Position numbers and translations under genes: made by a program. From a bacterium (lineage in GTDB: Bacteria; Vulcanimicrobiota; Xenobia; Xenobiales; Xenobiaceae), in the NCBI GenBank assembly GCA_017444165.1, contig JAFSXH010000245.1, forward strand, positions 1 through 8,530: DNA of 8,530 nucleotides. The letters run 5' to 3'. This document shows positions 6,013-8,530 of the stretch, one piece after another. Below the pieces are notes generated by a model. The model was not told the DNA's origin. It searched no databases and was given only the letters and a program-made list of their open reading frames with translations. Position 1 is the first letter of the stretch, and the number at the start of each line of letters is the position of its first letter.

Positions 6013-6765
6013 GTGGATGTAGAGACTTTGGCTGTAAAGATCGCTGATGAGGCCATGCAAGTGTCGGAAGAGAAGAAGGCTTGGGTTTGCCCAGAAAAAG
6101 TCACAGGGCGCATGATCGGAGACATGATCGATCATACCCTTTTGAAGGCCGATGCCACTAGAGAGGGCATTTTAAAGATTTGTGCTGAGGCTCGTCAATA
6201 CAAGTTCGCCTCCGTCTGTGTCAATCCTTACTGGGTAAATACAGCCGCCAAAGCCCTCGAAGGTTCAGGAGTAAACGTTTGCACAGTTATAGGTTTCCCT
6301 TTGGGAGCCAATACGAGTCTAACTAAGGCTAACGAAGTGCGCGATGCCATTGCCAATGGTGCGGATGAACTCGATATGGTCATTAATGTTGGAGCTCTGA
6401 AGGCTCATGACGATGAGTTGGTAGAAAAAGATATTCGCGCCGTTGTCGAGGCTTCTGGTGACAAGTTAGTCAAAGTCATTATCGAAGCGGCTATGTTGAC
6501 CGATGAAGAGGTTGTGCGCGCTTGTCAACTTTCTGTCAAAGCTGGAGCTGATTTTGTTAAGACCTCTACTGGTTTTGGACCTGGCGGAGCGACTGTTCAC
6601 CATGTAGCTTTAATGCGCTAAACGGTGGGAGCTTATGTAGGTGTCAAAGCTTCGGGCGGTATCCACGATTTTGAGAGTGCTGTAAATTTAATTAAGGCTG
6701 GTGCTACACGCATAGGTGCTAGTGCTTCCATTAAGATTATGGCTGGTGATCCTGAAGCTAAGTAA
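6013..6765 (+). pseudogene. deoC: deoxyribose-phosphate aldolase interrupted by one in-frame TAA
   Basis: DeoC cleaves 2-deoxyribose-5-phosphate to acetaldehyde and glyceraldehyde-3-phosphate in deoxynucleoside breakdown. GTG 6013 has GGAGG eight bases upstream. The frame gives family motifs through residue 202: DHTLLK (about 40-45), CVNPYWV, TVIGFPLGA, D121 in ELDMVINVGA and the Schiff-base lysine K183 in FVKTSTGFGPGGAT. Codon 203 is TAA (6619-6621). The same frame then continues for 47 codons with the missing C-terminus, VGVKASGGI and TRIGASASIKI, ending at TAA 6763-6765. The truncated 202-residue product would lack K212, the second active-site lysine, and the phosphate-binding GG loop. A single base change from GAA or AAA explains it: a recent nonsense mutation or a sequence error. 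TAA is a normal stop in era and other genes here, so recoding is unlikely. Confidence 0.9.
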
Positions 6766-6782
6766 ATTTTAGGACAATCTTC

Positions 6783-6819
6783 TGAGCTTCTCTAATTAGG
6801 AGAAGCTCAATTTTTTTTT
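6783..6819 (+). terminator. rho-independent terminator after deoC, directly before recO
   Basis: The arms TGAGCTTCTC (6783-6792) and GAGAAGCTCA (6800-6809) pair perfectly around a seven-base loop, with a run of nine T (6811-6819). The GAGG ribosome site of recO begins at the next base (6820), so there is no room for a recO promoter after it. Either recO and ruvX rely on readthrough, or their promoter lies upstream. Confidence 0.92.
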
Positions 6820-6833
6820 GAGGTTGAAAATTT

Positions 6834-7589
6834 TTGCATCGAGATTTTACAGATGAAGGTATTGTCCTAAACAAGTATCACATGAGCGAAAAGACGGAGG
6901 TCATCGAACTCCTCTCTGCTGAGAGCGGCCATATCCAGGTAGCCTTTAATGGCGGTAAAGATCATTTTTTGCAACCTTTCAGCGAGATAAAAGGGTTATT
7001 TAGCAAAGGTCGGAGAGAGTTACTGCACCTCAGTCAGATATCCATTATCAGACAATGGCACTTTGAGGAAGATTACGACTGTTTCTGCTGGGCTAGCTAT
7101 TTTCTGGAGTTGTTTAACAAAGTGGCTTGTCAAGCCGATGGACCAGAGGAATACGAAGCATTTTATCAACTATTAGTAGATACTTTGAATAATCTACAGA
7201 TATACAATAATAAAGGAGTAGCTATCTCTGTCTGGTCCCTCTTGCGAATAATCAAGTTATTGGGTATAGAACCCGAGTTAGATCGCTGTGGTTATTGTGG
7301 CAAGGATGATATCAAGTATTTTGACGGTATCCTGGCTTGTGCTGTCTGTGAAAGTTGCAGAAAATACAGTCAGGAGTATCGACGAATAATTAATGGAGTA
7401 TTTGAACTGATATGCACATTTAAAAAATTAAATTTATCTGAAGCCATGACTCGCAAATATATCGCTAAAGTTTACGCAGGGGCCGAACTCTTACTAATAG
7501 ATCATCTGCAAGATTATGGCCACGTGAATTTAAAAACTCGCAGATTTTTGAAAATAGGAGATAAAAATATTGAAAGTTTTAGGAATTGA
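6834..7589 (+). CDS. recO: DNA repair protein RecO
   Basis: RecO works with RecR and RecF to load RecA onto SSB-coated single strands during gap repair, and can anneal strands. The 251-residue product has the expected N-terminal OB fold (residues 1-80, starting DEGIVLNKYHMSEKTEVIEL, with the GGKDHFLQPFS segment typical of RecO). A helical domain follows, with a zinc finger of C152-x2-C155 and C172-x2-C175. Such cysteines are present in many but not all RecO lineages. Length is normal. The TTG start at 6834 has GAGG ten bases upstream, and no other start gives the conserved N-terminus. Its 3' end overlaps ruvX by 20 bases, indicating cotranscription and possible translational coupling. Confidence 0.93.
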   Translation: MHRDFTDEGIVLNKYHMSEKTEVIELLSAESGHIQVAFNGGKDHFLQPFSEIKGLFSKGRRELLHLSQISIIRQWHFEEDYDCFCWASYFLELFNKVACQADGPEEYEAFYQLLVDTLNNLQIYNNKGVAISVWSLLRIIKLLGIEPELDRCGYCGKDDIKYFDGILACAVCESCRKYSQEYRRIINGVFELICTFKKLNLSEAMTRKYIAKVYAGAELLLIDHLQDYGHVNLKTRRFLKIGDKNIESFRN

Positions 7590-7977
7590 CCTGGGAGAAC
7601 ATCGCATCGGTTTAGCTATTTCTGATCCTTTAGGGATAGTGGCCAGGCCCTTAGATACATGGGACGGACGAGACAAAAGTGGATTAATTGGCAGAATTTG
7701 CAATCTAGTAAACAGAGAGAAGATCGAAACTGTAGTTATAGGAATACCATACCGAACCGATGGCAAAGAATCACAGAAAGTTGAAGATTATAAAGCCGTC
7801 GTTTACAAATTGAGGGAGCGTTTAAACATTCCCGTAGAGATGGAAAATGAGATGTTTACAACCGTTGAGGCTCACGAAATACTCCGCTCCAAAGGTATAA
7901 AAGAGCGCGACCGACGCAACTGTATCGACAAAACTGCCGCTGCTGTAATTTTACAAAGCTGGCTAGATGCACATTAA
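7570..7977 (+). CDS. ruvX: RuvX/YqgF, RNase H-fold putative Holliday junction resolvase and pre-16S rRNA nuclease
   Basis: RuvX (YqgF) is a small RNase H-like nuclease implicated in maturing the 5' end of 16S rRNA and in Holliday-junction processing. The 135 residues match the family length. Visible motifs are GIDLGEHRIGLAISD with D7, the VVIGIP strand (55-60) and the C-terminal CIDKTAAAVILQSWL with D120, which together with an acidic residue near 94 would form the metal site. The usual DER-L-TT motif reads NEMFTT here (93-98): the glutamate is kept but the aspartate and arginine are changed. TTG 7570 has AGGAG nine bases upstream, within recO. The gene ends four bases upstream of the AT-rich run of a minus-strand terminator region (8005-8051) whose hairpin also lies downstream of ruvX. 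Confidence 0.94.
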   Translation: MKVLGIDLGEHRIGLAISDPLGIVARPLDTWDGRDKSGLIGRICNLVNREKIETVVIGIPYRTDGKESQKVEDYKAVVYKLRERLNIPVEMENEMFTTVEAHEILRSKGIKERDRRNCIDKTAAAVILQSWLDAH

Positions 7978-8004
7978 GTGATAAAACAAAAAACAAGTGT
8001 AAAC

Positions 8005-8051
8005 AAAAAAGGAGGGCTCATAAGTGGGGGGGGGATGCAACTTATGAGCCC
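8005..8051 (-). terminator. terminator of the tRNA-Gln/tRNA-Glu transcript, hairpin shared with ruvX end
   Basis: A perfect 12-bp stem (8014-8025 with 8040-8051; GGGCTCATAAGT/ACTTATGAGCCC) is followed on the minus strand by TCC and six T. That makes it a terminator for the two tRNAs, whose CCA end is only five bases away. On the plus strand the hairpin lies after ruvX but is followed by TAAATT rather than a T-run, so its effect on that side is weaker. The loop contains nine G in a row (8026-8034). Confidence 0.82.
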
Positions 8052-8056
8052 TAAAT

Positions 8057-8133
8057 TGGTACCGCGTACGAGATTCGAACTCGTGATTTTCGCCGTGAGA
8101 GGGCGACGTCCTGATCCGCTAGACCAACGCGGC
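8057..8133 (-). tRNA. tRNA-Glu, anticodon CTC
   Basis: Minus strand, 77 bases with encoded CCA (8059-8057). The acceptor is GCCGCGT/ACGCGGT with a G-U first pair. The anticodon stem TCGCC/GGCGA encloses loop CTCTCAC, giving anticodon CTC (reads GAG). The T-arm ACGAG-TTCGAAT-CTCGT is regular and the discriminator is A. It follows tRNA-Gln by nine bases in one transcript. Confidence 0.95.
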
Positions 8134-8142
8134 TTATACACT

Positions 8143-8216
8143 TGGCTGCCGAAGAAGGATTTGAACCCTCACGTACGGATCCAGAGTCCGCTGTCCTACC
8201 GTTAGACGATTCGGCA
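8143..8216 (-). tRNA. tRNA-Gln, anticodon CTG
   Basis: Minus strand, 74 bases with encoded CCA (8145-8143). The acceptor TGCCGAA/TTCGGCA has the U1-A72 pair and G73 discriminator that mark bacterial tRNA-Gln. The anticodon stem GCGGA/TCCGT encloses CTCTGGA, giving anticodon CTG (reads CAG). The T-arm is GAGGG-TTCAAAT-CCTTC with one G-U. It is the first gene of the tRNA pair. Confidence 0.95.
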
Positions 8217-8276
8217 ATCGCTGCCAGGTTTTGAAGACTATCATAGAGTCTACTAACTAGTCCCCCTGACGCGCTT

Positions 8277-8304
8277 AATATAACATAAATAAAACATTTG
8301 TCAA
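8277..8304 (-). promoter_or_regulatory. promoter of the tRNA-Gln/tRNA-Glu operon
   Basis: On the minus strand a perfect -35 TTGACA (8304-8299) is followed after 16 bases by TATATT (8282-8277), with TG just upstream giving an extended -10. The predicted start falls near 8270 in a GC-rich GCGCGTC stretch, about 54 bases before tRNA-Gln. Its strength suits a stable-RNA operon. Confidence 0.78.
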
Positions 8305-8445
8305 CAAGTATACCCCTATATTTTATAAAATTTAAACACAAGTGTAAAACTATAATTTCATAAATTTAAATTGTTGGGTACGTCTTTGCGTTGTAAGCCC
8401 AGTAGGTTGTGCCTGAAGTTGTGTCCTTTTAACAATTAGTGATGC
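8305..8445 (+). other. AT-rich region without a gene; possible structured element
   Basis: No reading frame here resembles a protein. A TATAAT (8351-8356) lacks a convincing -35. Downstream, the inverted repeat AATTGTT (8369-8375)/AACAATT (8431-8437) encloses a less AT-rich segment with GGG/CCC pairing (8376-8378/8398-8400) and three GTTGT units at 8390, 8406 and 8418. It could be a small RNA or the edge of a repeat, but nothing decides this. Confidence 0.3.
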
Positions 8446-8526
8446 TTAATTCGTAATGCGTAATTATTTAGAAAGAAATAATTAATTCATTTCAATTACG
8501 AATTACGCATTATGAATTACGAATTA
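8446..8526. repeat. nested AT-rich palindrome made of AATTACG heptamers
   Basis: The outer arms, 8446-8465 and 8501-8520, pair over about 19 positions with one G-U. An inner hairpin AATTATTT (8462-8469)/AAATAATT (8476-8483) has a six-base loop. On the right arm AATTACGAATTA occurs twice, at 8494-8505 and 8515-8526. There is no T-run suited to termination. Such AATTACG/CGTAATT heptamer repeats and small foldbacks are known as dispersed intergenic repeats in several bacterial groups, so this may be a copy of a MITE-like or STRR-like family. Confidence 0.7.
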
Positions 8527-8530
8527 AAAA

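Noticed and set aside
6619..6621. TAA in deoC as a recoded sense codon
   Set aside because: TAA ends era, the glycosyltransferase gene and ruvX at their normal lengths, so a reassigned TAA is not supported. The following base (A) is not a leaky context, and no signal for recoding is seen.
7978..8205. plus-strand ORF of 75 codons containing VPRTRFELVIFAVRGRR and KDLNPHVRIQSPLSYR
   Set aside because: It is the antisense reading of tRNA-Glu and tRNA-Gln and of the terminator; such peptides are a known false-annotation pattern over tRNA genes.
8051..8341. minus-strand ORF of 96 codons across the tRNA operon
   Set aside because: It spans the promoter and both tRNA genes in the sense direction (SSNGRTADSGSVREGSNPSSA is tRNA sequence translated); not a protein.
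1..8530. CRISPR array or a new defence island
   Set aside because: No regularly spaced direct repeats are present. The only defence-related gene is the broken hsdM, and the rest of the window is housekeeping genes.

Overview
The window is a stretch of bacterial chromosome with moderate, AT-leaning base composition, clear Shine-Dalgarno sites (GGAGG type), TTG and GTG starts besides ATG, tRNAs with encoded CCA, and stops of all three kinds. It holds housekeeping genes (era, recO, ruvX, a dusA-type gene, three tRNAs) next to a small eroded accessory patch. The Era and zinc-finger RecO proteins would fit a Bacillota-like bacterium or one of several anaerobic phyla. I cannot place it more closely from sequence alone.

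Left side (1-812, minus strand): the N-terminal third of a type I restriction-modification methyltransferase (hsdM) breaks off right after its GGEFY motif. It is followed by about 45 unexplained bases, a perfect 14-bp hairpin and the start of a TnpB gene that leaves the window at base 1. This reads as an IS200/IS605-type (IS1341-like) element inserted in hsdM. The break lies directly after TTTAT, a sequence of the kind such elements use as target.

Middle left (1015-4297, plus strand): three closely spaced genes that look like one operon. They encode a membrane-anchored protein with two CxxC-CxxC zinc ribbons, a DusA-type tRNA-dihydrouridine synthase and a GT4 glycosyltransferase. A convergent minus-strand ORF of 127 residues (4302-4685) has no recognisable family.

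Middle right (4813-6819, plus strand): a tRNA-Leu(UAA) with a good promoter and its own terminator, then era, then deoC. The deoC frame is complete at 250 codons except for one in-frame TAA at codon 203, which removes the second catalytic lysine. A strong terminator follows.

Right side (6834-8530): recO and ruvX overlap by 20 bases. RecO starts only 14 bases after the deoC terminator's T-run. On the minus strand a strong promoter drives tRNA-Gln(CUG) and tRNA-Glu(CUC), ending in a hairpin terminator shared back-to-back with ruvX. The last 200 bases hold no gene but carry an AT-rich nested palindrome built from AATTACG units.

The functional theme is tRNA supply and modification (tRNAs, DusA), ribosome assembly (Era, RuvX/YqgF) and recombination repair (RecO, RuvX). 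I do not see a convincing new multi-gene system. The most useful leads are the interrupted deoC, the TnpB insertion in hsdM, the zinc-ribbon membrane protein, the orphan 127-residue ORF and the terminal palindrome.
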